NCBI GenBank assembly: GCA_016215025.1
Contig: JACRMI010000116.1
Span: 1-62,736, forward strand
Source of the DNA: Chloroflexota bacterium
Lineage (GTDB): Bacteria > Chloroflexota > Anaerolineae > UBA4142
DNA length: 62,736 nucleotides
Direction: 5' to 3'
This document shows, piece by piece, positions 7,076-14,627 of this stretch (position 1 is its first letter; each line of letters begins with the position of its first letter). The notes below the pieces were generated by a model that saw only the letters and a program-made list of their open reading frames with translations, did no database searches and was not told the DNA's origin. The translations under genes and the position numbers were made by a program.

Positions 7076-9784
7076 TCACAGCAAACCTAGCTCACGTGCG
7101 CGGGCTACGGCTTCGGTGCGTCGCTGGACGTGCAGTTTGTCGAAGATGATCCGGCTGTGACCTTTAACCGTACTCAAGGCAAGAACAAGCCGCTCACTAA
7201 TCTCACGATTCGAGAGTCCTTGAGCGATGAGGCGCAGTACTTCTAACTCGCGTTGACTCAATGGCTCAACTAAAGGATGAGGGATGAAGGATGAAGGATG
7301 AATATCTTTTGACTTTCCAAAGGCATCAAGCAAATGGTAGATGTACTTTTTCATCCTTCCATTTTTATCCTTCATCCTTGTCAAAAGCTCTGCCATCGGT
7401 TGGTCTTCATCGGAAAAGAGCCGGATGAAACCGCTCGGCTCTGCTAAAGTCAATGCATCACCTAGCACTTGCATCGCTTTGTCTTGATCGTCGTGCGCAT
7501 GGTGAGCGATTGCCTGTAGGACCATTACCCTGAGTCGCTCATCCTCCCAGCTTTTTGCTTCCATGTGCTCACGATACGGTACCAGCACCGCCAAGGCTGC
7601 GGCGGGGTCTCCCTGGGCAAGGTGTACGCGCGCCTGGCTTAGCGGTAGATTATGTGTCTGTGCGAGCTGAGCCGCTGCTTTTACATCGCCTTGACGAAGC
7701 AACAACGCAACCTGTGCAGCAGCAACGTCGGACATTCGATGCACATAGTTATGCTCCTGAACGATTTGATTCGCCTTGGCTAGATTAGCTGTCGCGCCTG
7801 CCACATCTCCTTTGGCGAGCATCAACCGCGCGAGAAATATTTCGCTGAGAATGTATCGGTCGATAATGTTGGCGAACTGGCGCGCGAGTTGGAGACTCTG
7901 CTGTCCGTGATGTTGCGCGGCATCGAGGTCGTTCCATTCGTATACTATGCGTGCCAGTCCCAGATGTGCTTCGCACGCAATGGGCAATGGTTGATCGCCA
8001 AACAGTTGCAGCGCACGCTGGTAGGTCTCGGCAGCAAGGTGGAGCTTGTTTTCTGATTCTTGTATGCTGCCTAGACCGATGGTGGCTAGTTGGTTAACAA
8101 AGATATGTCCTATCGTCTGGCTGATGGATATGGCTTTGGTAAATGTCTGACTGGCGGCAGCACGATCGCCTTTCATCTGATAAGCAACACCCAACGCCCA
8201 AGTATTGATCGCACGAACAGGCAAATTATCCCGGTGCAAATATTCTAGGGCGCGTTGGGCTTGGACAAGAACTGTATCAGCCTGATACTGAGTGATTGCC
8301 AGGACAGCGCGGTTATTGGCAATTCGACCCAAGAGGTCACGCGTCTCGTCGTTTAATTCGTATTTTTGCAAAGCGTTTTCAGCCGCGACGAGTTTTTGTT
8401 CGACATGGGGCGTCTGACCGGCCGTTGTTAATGCCCCCGCATACATCACCCACAGCACAGGTCTTGCATCCAGTTCAGCTTTAGGTAGCGACTTGAGCCA
8501 ATTCAGAACAGCGACCAGTCCGCCTCGAACATGGAGTGGCATTCCCTTTCCTTGGATTAGGCGCGCCGCGCGATCAATATCATTGGCGGCGGCGGCATGA
8601 TGAAACGCTTCAAACTCCAACCCATTGTCCTCGTACCACTGGCTCGCGCGTACATGCAATTCCGTTACATCGACAGGGCCTTGGCTCAGGCGTTGCCGCA
8701 GCAAATCGCCAAACAAGTGGTGATAGCGATACCAACGCCGCTCGTTGTCGAGTGGAATAATAAACAGGTTGGCGCGTTCGAGATATTCCAAAACAAAGGA
8801 GGAAGGAGGAAGGAGGAAGGATGAAGATTCAGAATTCATTTCCTTTTCATCTTTCACACCTGCACGTGCGTGCGGTGCAAGTGTCTTTCCGCTTTCATCT
8901 TTTCCGAGCACAGCATCACACAAAGAACCACACAAGCGATTAAGGATCGATGTGCGCAGCAGAAAATTCTGGACGTTTTCAGATTGACGCTGTAGAACTT
9001 CGGCAATCAAATAATCCAACACATAATGGTGACTACCGGTAAACGATTTGATAAAGCTCGCCGAGTCTTGATGTCTTTGCATCGAAAGTGCGGCTAACTG
9101 GAGTCCTGCGATCCATCCTTCGGTGCGAGTTTCCAATGCGGCGATGTCTTCGGCTGAGAGATGCAGCCCCATCACGCGATTGAGAAATTCGGCGGCTTCG
9201 GTGGGGGTAAAACGCAAGTCGACGGCGCGCAGTTCGGTCAATGCATCACGGACGCGCAATCGTGCGAGGGGTAAGTGTGGGTCTTCGCGCGTGGCGATCA
9301 CCAAGTGCATCTGAGGAGGCAAGTGTTCGATCAGAAAGGCGAGCGCATCGTCAACAGGCTTGGCATCGACAGCATGATAATCGTCCAGCACGAGAACGAA
9401 ATTGTCGGGCATGGCGGCGATTTCATTCAGCCAATTCGTAAGAATCGATTCGATGGGCGGCGGCTGCGGAGATTGCAGCGCATTGAGTAATCCATCTCCG
9501 ACTTTCGGTGCAATGGTTTGTACTGCGGCGATGAGATAAATCAGGAAGCGCGTAGGATCGCTGTCCCCTTCATCCAGTGACAGCCATGCGACCGGTCGCC
9601 CGCAACCGGCGATCCATTCACTGACTAACGTCGTTTTACCAAAGCCAGCCGGCGCAGAGACGAGAGACAATTTGCGACCCGCAGCAAGTCCTTCCTTTAT
9701 TCGCTCAATCAATCGATGGCGAAGGACCACTTGATTTCGTGGTGAGGGAATATAAAGTTTGGTGGCTAGAATTGGTGTGGGCAT
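7076..9784 (-). CDS. MalT-like STAND ATPase transcriptional regulator (LuxR C-terminal)
   Basis: 902 residues. The N-terminus (TPILATKLYIPSPR...VLRHRLIERI) leads to a Walker A loop, SAPAGFGKTTLVSEW, a Walker B-type VLVLDDYH, and winged-helix regions as in MalT. The middle is TPR-like (about residues 400-800). The C-terminus is a LuxR helix-turn-helix (LSQRELEVLRLIAQGLSNREI, then STVKGHSRIIFDKL). MalT relatives oligomerise on ATP and an inducer, then activate transcription. Two low-complexity inserts, near residues 315-330 and 800-840, are encoded by simple-sequence repeats (see repeat entries). Inducer and targets are unknown. Confidence 0.92.
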   Translation of the reverse strand: MPTPILATKLYIPSPRNQVVLRHRLIERIKEGLAAGRKLSLVSAPAGFGKTTLVSEWIAGCGRPVAWLSLDEGDSDPTRFLIYLIAAVQTIAPKVGDGLLNALQSPQPPPIESILTNWLNEIAAMPDNFVLVLDDYHAVDAKPVDDALAFLIEHLPPQMHLVIATREDPHLPLARLRVRDALTELRAVDLRFTPTEAAEFLNRVMGLHLSAEDIAALETRTEGWIAGLQLAALSMQRHQDSASFIKSFTGSHHYVLDYLIAEVLQRQSENVQNFLLRTSILNRLCGSLCDAVLGKDESGKTLAPHARAGVKDEKEMNSESSSFLLPPSSFVLEYLERANLFIIPLDNERRWYRYHHLFGDLLRQRLSQGPVDVTELHVRASQWYEDNGLEFEAFHHAAAANDIDRAARLIQGKGMPLHVRGGLVAVLNWLKSLPKAELDARPVLWVMYAGALTTAGQTPHVEQKLVAAENALQKYELNDETRDLLGRIANNRAVLAITQYQADTVLVQAQRALEYLHRDNLPVRAINTWALGVAYQMKGDRAAASQTFTKAISISQTIGHIFVNQLATIGLGSIQESENKLHLAAETYQRALQLFGDQPLPIACEAHLGLARIVYEWNDLDAAQHHGQQSLQLARQFANIIDRYILSEIFLARLMLAKGDVAGATANLAKANQIVQEHNYVHRMSDVAAAQVALLLRQGDVKAAAQLAQTHNLPLSQARVHLAQGDPAAALAVLVPYREHMEAKSWEDERLRVMVLQAIAHHAHDDQDKAMQVLGDALTLAEPSGFIRLFSDEDQPMAELLTRMKDKNGRMKKYIYHLLDAFGKSKDIHPSSFIPHPLVEPLSQRELEVLRLIAQGLSNREISERLVLALSTVKGHSRIIFDKLHVQRRTEAVARARELGLL
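7260..7385. repeat. GGATGAAGGATGA / CATCCTTCATCC repeats inside the MalT-like gene
   Basis: Copies of GGATGAGGGATGAAGGATGA at about 7274-7300 and the inverted form CATCCTTCC...ATCCTTCATCC at about 7352-7378 bracket the end of the TPR region. They are translated in frame as HPSSFIPHPL and MKDKNGRMKK and stand between the effector domain and the LuxR domain. Confidence 0.75.
8796..8850. repeat. GGAAGGAGGAAGGATGAAG repeat inside the MalT-like gene
   Basis: A run of GGAGGAAGGA units, encoding SSSFLLPPSSF on the minus strand, interrupts the winged-helix region of the regulator without breaking the frame. It belongs to the same purine-rich oligonucleotide type as the repeat at 7260-7385. Confidence 0.7.
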
Positions 9785-9837
9785 TGGTTCAAATATTATG
9801 CGGCGATAGTACGCGACGGGTTACAAGTCGATATAAC

Positions 9838-9921
9838 TAGTGCAGCCACAAAGTAATGTTGCATAGTCAACTCCGTACGAAACATGCTTGGCTGGCTATG
9901 CAAGACTTTGGGGATGCACTA
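9838..9921. mobile_element. Fold-back MITE-like element, family 1, copy 1 (84 bp)
   Basis: Ends are TAGTGCAGCCACAAAGT at 9838-9854 and the inverted ACTTTGGGGATGCACTA at 9905-9921, 15 of 17 matching. The outermost TA on both sides would be the target duplication of an IS630/Tc1-type element. A second copy in the opposite orientation lies at 50090-50172 and aligns along its whole length at roughly 70% with one gap. No coding capacity. The parent transposase is not in the window. Confidence 0.75.
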
Positions 9922-10047
9922 CTAGTACTCCGTCACACTGATGTTGACCGGTAGCCTAGCCCCTTGTGGGCGTATTACATTTCCGAAAACGCGCACAAGG
10001 CGTTATGCTACGCTACCTCCCTCATTATCAGTTTGACAGGGTACTAG
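9922..10047. mobile_element. Fold-back MITE-like element, family 2 (about 126 bp)
   Basis: CTAGTACTCCGTCACACTGAT at 9922-9942 pairs with ATCAGTTTGACAGGGTACTAG at 10027-10047 (18 of 21). Inside, GGTAGCCTAG and CTACGCTACC continue the pairing, so the whole element is a fold-back. TAG/CTA termini again fit a TA target. It abuts the family 1 element directly. Together the two fill most of the 305-bp gap between the MalT-like gene and the next gene; nothing else is seen there. Confidence 0.65.
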
Positions 10048-10090
10048 TGCTTTCTATACGCAACTGCATTTACTTGAAGAGGTGTGGCTG

Positions 10091-10420
10091 TCAATCGCTC
10101 CGCGCAAAATCATAGTCGCGTTCAACCTTGCAAACGCGCAGCTTGAAGGATTGATACCACTTTTGATACCCCAACTCCCATGCCAATTTGTGTTGCGCGT
10201 TTTGAGACCATGACAGAATCGCTTCCATGTTGGTCCAATACGTGACCGTAATGCCGATTTTGTCTCGTGCCGATTCCACTCCGATAAAGCCAGATTGAAA
10301 CGTCGCTAGTTCGACCATTTTTTCAGCCATCGCCGCAAAGCCGGTATCGCCCTCGGTTCTAAGCGAGGTGAAGATAACGGCGAAATAGGGTGGCTCTGGG
10401 GTACGAGCGATTTTCGTCAT
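10091..10420 (-). CDS. Antibiotic biosynthesis monooxygenase (ABM) domain protein
   Basis: 109 residues with the dimeric alpha-beta barrel pattern of the ABM superfamily: YFAVIFTSLRTEGDTGFAAM, then FQSGFIGVESARDKIGITVTYW and SWSQNAQHKLAWELGYQKWY. Members include quinol and haem-degrading monooxygenases and many of unknown substrate. Last gene of the minus-strand run that begins at 19773, with 15 bp between it and the serpin gene. Confidence 0.82.
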   Translation of the reverse strand: MTKIARTPEPPYFAVIFTSLRTEGDTGFAAMAEKMVELATFQSGFIGVESARDKIGITVTYWTNMEAILSWSQNAQHKLAWELGYQKWYQSFKLRVCKVERDYDFARSD

Positions 10421-10435
10421 TGAGTTCTCCTTGAT

Positions 10436-11602
10436 CTATTGCGATGGCTGAACCATTCTTCCAAGAAACAGAATGCTGCCGGTGCTATTTTCGCGAATGA
10501 AAAATACAAAGGGATGGTCGGCGCGAAAGGTCGGCGGTAGGGTCATCGCACGTAGTTGCATAACCACGGCGGTCGCGGCGGCTGCCTCGGTACATTTTTC
10601 GTCTACGGCGACGAATGCCTTGTGCAAAACGGCTCCGATGTACAACTCTTGGCTGCCATCCATGCCAGAGAAATCGGCCTTGTCCATGTCGAACGCATCG
10701 ATCATGCCCATCGCTTGCAGCGTGTCGTCCAATCGAAACGGAAACGTGATCGCGAACTTGGGCAAGTATACGATAATTTCCCGCTTTCTCAAATTGTTTA
10801 TCCAGCGATCCAAGATTTCCGGTGTCAACGACTCTTCGAGTTTCTCAAGCCCGTCAATTTCTTTTGGCAAGAGGACGATCATTGACAAACCATTCCCCGC
10901 ATAAGGCAACTCCAAAATCTGCAAGCTCGTATATTCAGCATACTGGAACTCATCTTTCTGTGACATCATCCGCGCGTTAACCTGGCTATCCGCTGTAACC
11001 CAGAAAGGAGCGTCGCTCGTGATGTTCTCGTAAAACGGGTTGGCCCAGTTGCCTTTGAAATAAATCGCGTTGACCAAAACCAGCTGCGTCAAAGGATTAA
11101 GAATGCCGGGGGAAATCAAATCCTTGATTTTGCCTTCGGTCTTTTCTTCCACCCAGGCATTGATCGCTTGACGCGCTGCTTCTGGATTGCCGTAATCGAG
11201 TGGGGTGATAACCGCTCCGTAAAACTGTTTTGTCAGAACTAGAAATTCGTCAAGGAACGTGTACCTTTTGCCGGGAAAAAGCGAATTGACGATTCGTAGT
11301 TGAACATGGTTCGTCAATTCCACTTGATCCAATCTTGCTCGCAAAGCTGCAAAGCTCGAATAAAGTTGTTCCTGATCCAACGGAAAATGGAGAGCTTGCG
11401 CCATTTGAGTCTCAGTATTTCCGCGAGCGCCTGCATACGTCATGGCTAGCGCCATCGAAATGCTATAGGGCGAAAAAAAGAGATTGCCAGTTGACGTTCG
11501 CAGCTTTTGATAAAGCTCAAGCGCGAATTCAGTGTTTTCACTCACGGTTTTGTTTTCATCGGAGTGGTCAGCTTTTTGAATTCTGCGTGCAAATGGATTC
11601 AT
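10436..11602 (-). CDS. Serpin-family protease inhibitor, cytoplasmic, predicted inhibitory
   Basis: 388 residues, close to the normal serpin length. Landmarks are LFFSPYSISMALAMTYAGARGNTETQM near the N-terminus, LVLVNAIYFKGNWANPF, and DHPFVFFIRENSTGSILFLGRM at the C-terminus. The hinge is CTEAAAATAV, with small residues at P12-P9 as in inhibitory serpins. Counting 17 residues from the hinge Glu puts Arg at P1 (QLR|AM), suggesting a trypsin-like target; a shift of one or two cannot be excluded. There is no signal peptide. It lies 3 bp after a SnoaL-like gene. Confidence 0.93.
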   Translation of the reverse strand: MNPFARRIQKADHSDENKTVSENTEFALELYQKLRTSTGNLFFSPYSISMALAMTYAGARGNTETQMAQALHFPLDQEQLYSSFAALRARLDQVELTNHVQLRIVNSLFPGKRYTFLDEFLVLTKQFYGAVITPLDYGNPEAARQAINAWVEEKTEGKIKDLISPGILNPLTQLVLVNAIYFKGNWANPFYENITSDAPFWVTADSQVNARMMSQKDEFQYAEYTSLQILELPYAGNGLSMIVLLPKEIDGLEKLEESLTPEILDRWINNLRKREIIVYLPKFAITFPFRLDDTLQAMGMIDAFDMDKADFSGMDGSQELYIGAVLHKAFVAVDEKCTEAAAATAVVMQLRAMTLPPTFRADHPFVFFIRENSTGSILFLGRMVQPSQ

Positions 11603-11605
11603 ATC

Positions 11606-11989
11606 TCATCCCTTGACGTACGACAGTTTTTCGCTGATGAGACCGTTCTTCACTTGGAATAAATCGACTCCGCGAATGTGTCCTTTTTTCCCTGCCGCAT
11701 CGGTCCAATCATACCGCCAGCGCATGATGCACCGCTCACCCAATCCAAATATATCCTCGATTTCGATGTGGGCATGAGGCGACTCGCGAAACAGGTCTTG
11801 CCAAAACTGAGTGACGGCTTGCTTCCCAGAATACACTGTGCCATCGGGTGCCGGAGCTGTATTTTCAAAAACACAATCGTCGCTCATCAGCCGCATCATC
11901 GCTGAAACATCGTGTCGATTGAAAGCGTCGTTGAATTCCAACACGACGCGCATCGCCGATTCTAATCGTGACATTCGCGCTGGACTCAT
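11606..11989 (-). CDS. SnoaL-like / NTF2-fold polyketide-cyclase-type protein
   Basis: 127 residues with the cone-shaped NTF2 fold pattern: FNDAFNRHDVSAMMRLMSDDCVFEN, then GKQAVTQFWQDLF, IEDIFGLGERCIMRWRYDW and GVDLFQVKNGLISEKLSYV. Members include SnoaL cyclases, ketosteroid-isomerase-like proteins and many unassigned enzymes. It lies between a methyltransferase and a serpin in a run of short-gap genes. Substrate unknown. Confidence 0.85.
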   Translation of the reverse strand: MSPARMSRLESAMRVVLEFNDAFNRHDVSAMMRLMSDDCVFENTAPAPDGTVYSGKQAVTQFWQDLFRESPHAHIEIEDIFGLGERCIMRWRYDWTDAAGKKGHIRGVDLFQVKNGLISEKLSYVKG

Positions 11990-12003
11990 CCCTCACACCT
12001 CCA

Positions 12004-12813
12004 TTACTTTTTTCTGCCAATATAGAGCAAATGACGCGATGCGCCGATAATCGATTTCTCTGTGCTTACCTCAAAAAGCAAGTCAAGCCATAATTTGCGT
12101 TGCTTGCCCGCCAGTCGATTGTAACTCTCGTCATCTGCCGAGATCGCTGGTTCAACGCCTGCGACCGTAATCGTTTCAAATCCGATCGATTCATGCAAAG
12201 GCGCAATTTCTGAAACCAAGGTAAAGTATCCACGAAAGCCACCGCGCGGATATTCGTCGGGGCGTTTGCCGTTTTCAAGTAACGAGTGGGCATTGGCTTG
12301 ATCTTCGATCCAATCGGGAATGTCTCGCATCAAATCGCCCAGCACGCCAAATCGACTAATGAACGATGAAAATAGGATACCACCTTTGCGCACTCGATTC
12401 AATGCTTGTTTTAACGCCAACTTTCGATCAGCTTCCTCGATCAAATGATAAAGCGGACCCATGAAGAGGACTGCATCGAATTCTTTTTCTGTTACTTGCG
12501 CTAGATCGCGCGCATCTGCCACGACGAAGCGAACTTGGTTTTCCAGTCCTGCTTCGACAAGGTTTTTCTTACATTCCTCTAAAAGTATCGCCGACATGTC
12601 AACTGCCGTGATCGAATAACCGCGTCTCGCCAATTCCAGCGTATATCGTCCTGTCGCCGCGCCAACTTCCAGGATAGACGCGGGAGAAGGCAGATACTGA
12701 GTCAAATAGCGCCAGGTCAGGTCGTACTCCAATTGATGTCGTTCCAAACGCCCATGTTCTCTAGTTGGATCGTCATTGTAATACGCAGCAATGTCGCTCA
12801 CATCATCGCTCAT
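12004..12813 (-). CDS. Class I SAM-dependent methyltransferase
   Basis: About 269 residues from the ATG at 12813 (MSDDVSDIAAYYND), chosen because AAAGGA precedes it; an upstream frame extension overlaps the previous gene. Motif I is ILEVGAATGRYTLELARRGY, motif II gives TAVDMS, and VRFVVADARDL and FDAVLFMGPLYHL follow, the last resembling ubiquinone/menaquinone-type methyltransferases. The substrate is unknown. Confidence 0.85.
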   Translation of the reverse strand: MSDDVSDIAAYYNDDPTREHGRLERHQLEYDLTWRYLTQYLPSPASILEVGAATGRYTLELARRGYSITAVDMSAILLEECKKNLVEAGLENQVRFVVADARDLAQVTEKEFDAVLFMGPLYHLIEEADRKLALKQALNRVRKGGILFSSFISRFGVLGDLMRDIPDWIEDQANAHSLLENGKRPDEYPRGGFRGYFTLVSEIAPLHESIGFETITVAGVEPAISADDESYNRLAGKQRKLWLDLLFEVSTEKSIIGASRHLLYIGRKK

Positions 12814-12848
12814 CGTGTGTTCCTTTAGAGTTATGGATTCACCTTGCT

Positions 12849-13466
12849 TTACCAACCGCTGGTGGGCTTGTATTCATTCCATCCCGATTTTTTCTCGTAA
12901 TTTATAAAGTCGTGGAAACTACCATCCATCTCTATCGTTGGAAATCTTTCGTTGATTTCTGTCTTCATCGACCAAGTTAGATGCACGACGGTATAACGAT
13001 TGGGTTCGTCGAGATGATGGCACAGAATGTCGTCCGTCGCGCCGTGGCGATGCGCCATGACTTGGATGCGTTTGTGAAAGAGAACGTGACCTTTGGGTAA
13101 TTCTTTCTGCAATTCTTTCCAGAGCGATGCACTTTCCTCTGGCGTCGCATAAAACCAACCTTCTGGCAACTGCTCCAAATTCCAACGGCGTTGCTCCCGT
13201 GCGGCTGCAATTGCGTCGTTTGTCAAAGGTTCCGAGAATATTTTTTCCTTATCCGAACACCAGCCACAAATTCGATCCATGATATCCAATAAATGGTCTT
13301 GCTCATCTTCTTGATGCGGTTTTGCATCCCATAAACGATGAAATTCGGAAAACGCTTCATAGGTTGCCAACTGAGAATATCCTTCAATCTTCATTTCGCG
13401 AACGAGGGTATCCAGGCGTTTTTTGGATAGCGCGGTTGTAAAGCGTTTTAGAAGAATAGAGTCCAT
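12849..13466 (-). CDS. Conserved hypothetical protein, 205 residues
   Basis: Not recognised. The sequence is soluble, mixed alpha-beta and rich in charged residues. The N-terminal half looks helical (ALSKKRLDTLVREMKIEGYSQL) and the C-terminal half beta-rich (GHVLFHKRIQVMAHRHGATDDIL, YTVVHLTW, FPTIEMDGSFHDFINYE). It sits 18 bp downstream of the GT4 gene and upstream of a methyltransferase in the same run, which says little about function. Confidence 0.65.
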   Translation of the reverse strand: MDSILLKRFTTALSKKRLDTLVREMKIEGYSQLATYEAFSEFHRLWDAKPHQEDEQDHLLDIMDRICGWCSDKEKIFSEPLTNDAIAAAREQRRWNLEQLPEGWFYATPEESASLWKELQKELPKGHVLFHKRIQVMAHRHGATDDILCHHLDEPNRYTVVHLTWSMKTEINERFPTIEMDGSFHDFINYEKKSGWNEYKPTSGW

Positions 13467-13484
13467 TGCTTGTTTTGTCTTTTA

Positions 13485-14627
13485 TTACCCAACGACGGTT
13501 TGATATATTCTCAGCGTTTCGGTTGCGGTTTGCTCCCACGAAAACTTGCGTGCTTGATCGATTCCAAGTTTGCTCATCTCCGCACGACGTTTTGAATCTG
13601 TCACGACCTCGCGCATTGCATGTGCCCATGCCGCAACATCATTTGGATCGATGGTGATTCCCGCATTGCCGACGATCTCAGGTAACGATGACGTATTCGA
13701 GCTGATGACCGGCGTGCCGCACGCCATCGCTTCGAGCGGGGGAAGACCAAAGCCCTCGTAAATCGATGCGAACAAAAAAGAGATTGCGCTCGAATAGAGG
13801 GCGGGTTTGTCGGCTTCATCGACCCAGCCGAGGTAGCAAATCGCATCGTCGGTCAAATTCGCTTCGCGTGCGATGCGGCGTGGATCGGGGAAGAAATCGG
13901 AATCCTTACCCAGCATTGTCCCTGCCAACACCAATCTATACCCCGACGAATACAAATCGCGCAATTGCGCAAACGCCTGAATGATGACGCGGACGTTTTT
14001 GCGCTGATCGTATCCACCGAGGTAGAGCAGGAACTTGTCGGGTAGAGAATACTTTTGTCGCACGATTTCAATCTGCGCGTTGTCAGCAGGGCGATAACGC
14101 GCGTCGGCGGCAAGATAAACGACCTGGACTCGCGCCGCATCGATGCCCAAATGTCGAACGATGTCACGCTTGCTGCATTCTGAATCGGCGATGATGGCAT
14201 TCGCACGATGAGCCGCCACCGCGACGAGTTGCGTATACGCGCGCACCTGCACCGAGCCGCGATAAAGTGGCAGCAGCATCGGAATCAAATCGTGAACCGT
14301 GACGATAGTCCGCGTACGGGGAAATAGAGGTGAAGCAAAGTAGGGAACGTGTGCCAGGTCAGCGCGCTCGCGTTGACACGCGCGAGCAAACGTGACTTGC
14401 TCGAACCAAAGCTTGGCAAAGTTGTCGTTCACGCGCGCAAGCGCAACTTGTTCGGATTGAAATCTAACACGGGGAATGGACGGCAGACCGCTGACCGCAG
14501 ACAGCAAGATGACAGCATAATCGTTTTCCAGCGCACGTTGTCCTAGTGTGGTCAACAGTGCGCGCAAATATTGACCACTGCCTGTGGTGGGTTTGTTCCA
14601 GAAACTGCCGTTGAATGCGATTCTCAT
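13485..14627 (-). CDS. Glycosyltransferase family 4 (GT-B fold)
   Basis: About 380 residues from the ATG at 14627 (MRIAFNGSFWNKPTTGSGQY), which overlaps the GH2 stop as ATGA; a longer frame from 14663 has no support. The N-terminal domain holds FNGSF and DLAHVPYFASPL; the C-terminal donor domain has LYLGGYDQRKNVRVII and the EGFGLPPLEAMACGTPVIS motif with the E-x7-E pair that binds the nucleotide sugar. The acceptor is unknown. The translational overlap couples it to the GH2 gene. Confidence 0.92.
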   Translation of the reverse strand: MRIAFNGSFWNKPTTGSGQYLRALLTTLGQRALENDYAVILLSAVSGLPSIPRVRFQSEQVALARVNDNFAKLWFEQVTFARACQRERADLAHVPYFASPLFPRTRTIVTVHDLIPMLLPLYRGSVQVRAYTQLVAVAAHRANAIIADSECSKRDIVRHLGIDAARVQVVYLAADARYRPADNAQIEIVRQKYSLPDKFLLYLGGYDQRKNVRVIIQAFAQLRDLYSSGYRLVLAGTMLGKDSDFFPDPRRIAREANLTDDAICYLGWVDEADKPALYSSAISFLFASIYEGFGLPPLEAMACGTPVISSNTSSLPEIVGNAGITIDPNDVAAWAHAMREVVTDSKRRAEMSKLGIDQARKFSWEQTATETLRIYQTVVG

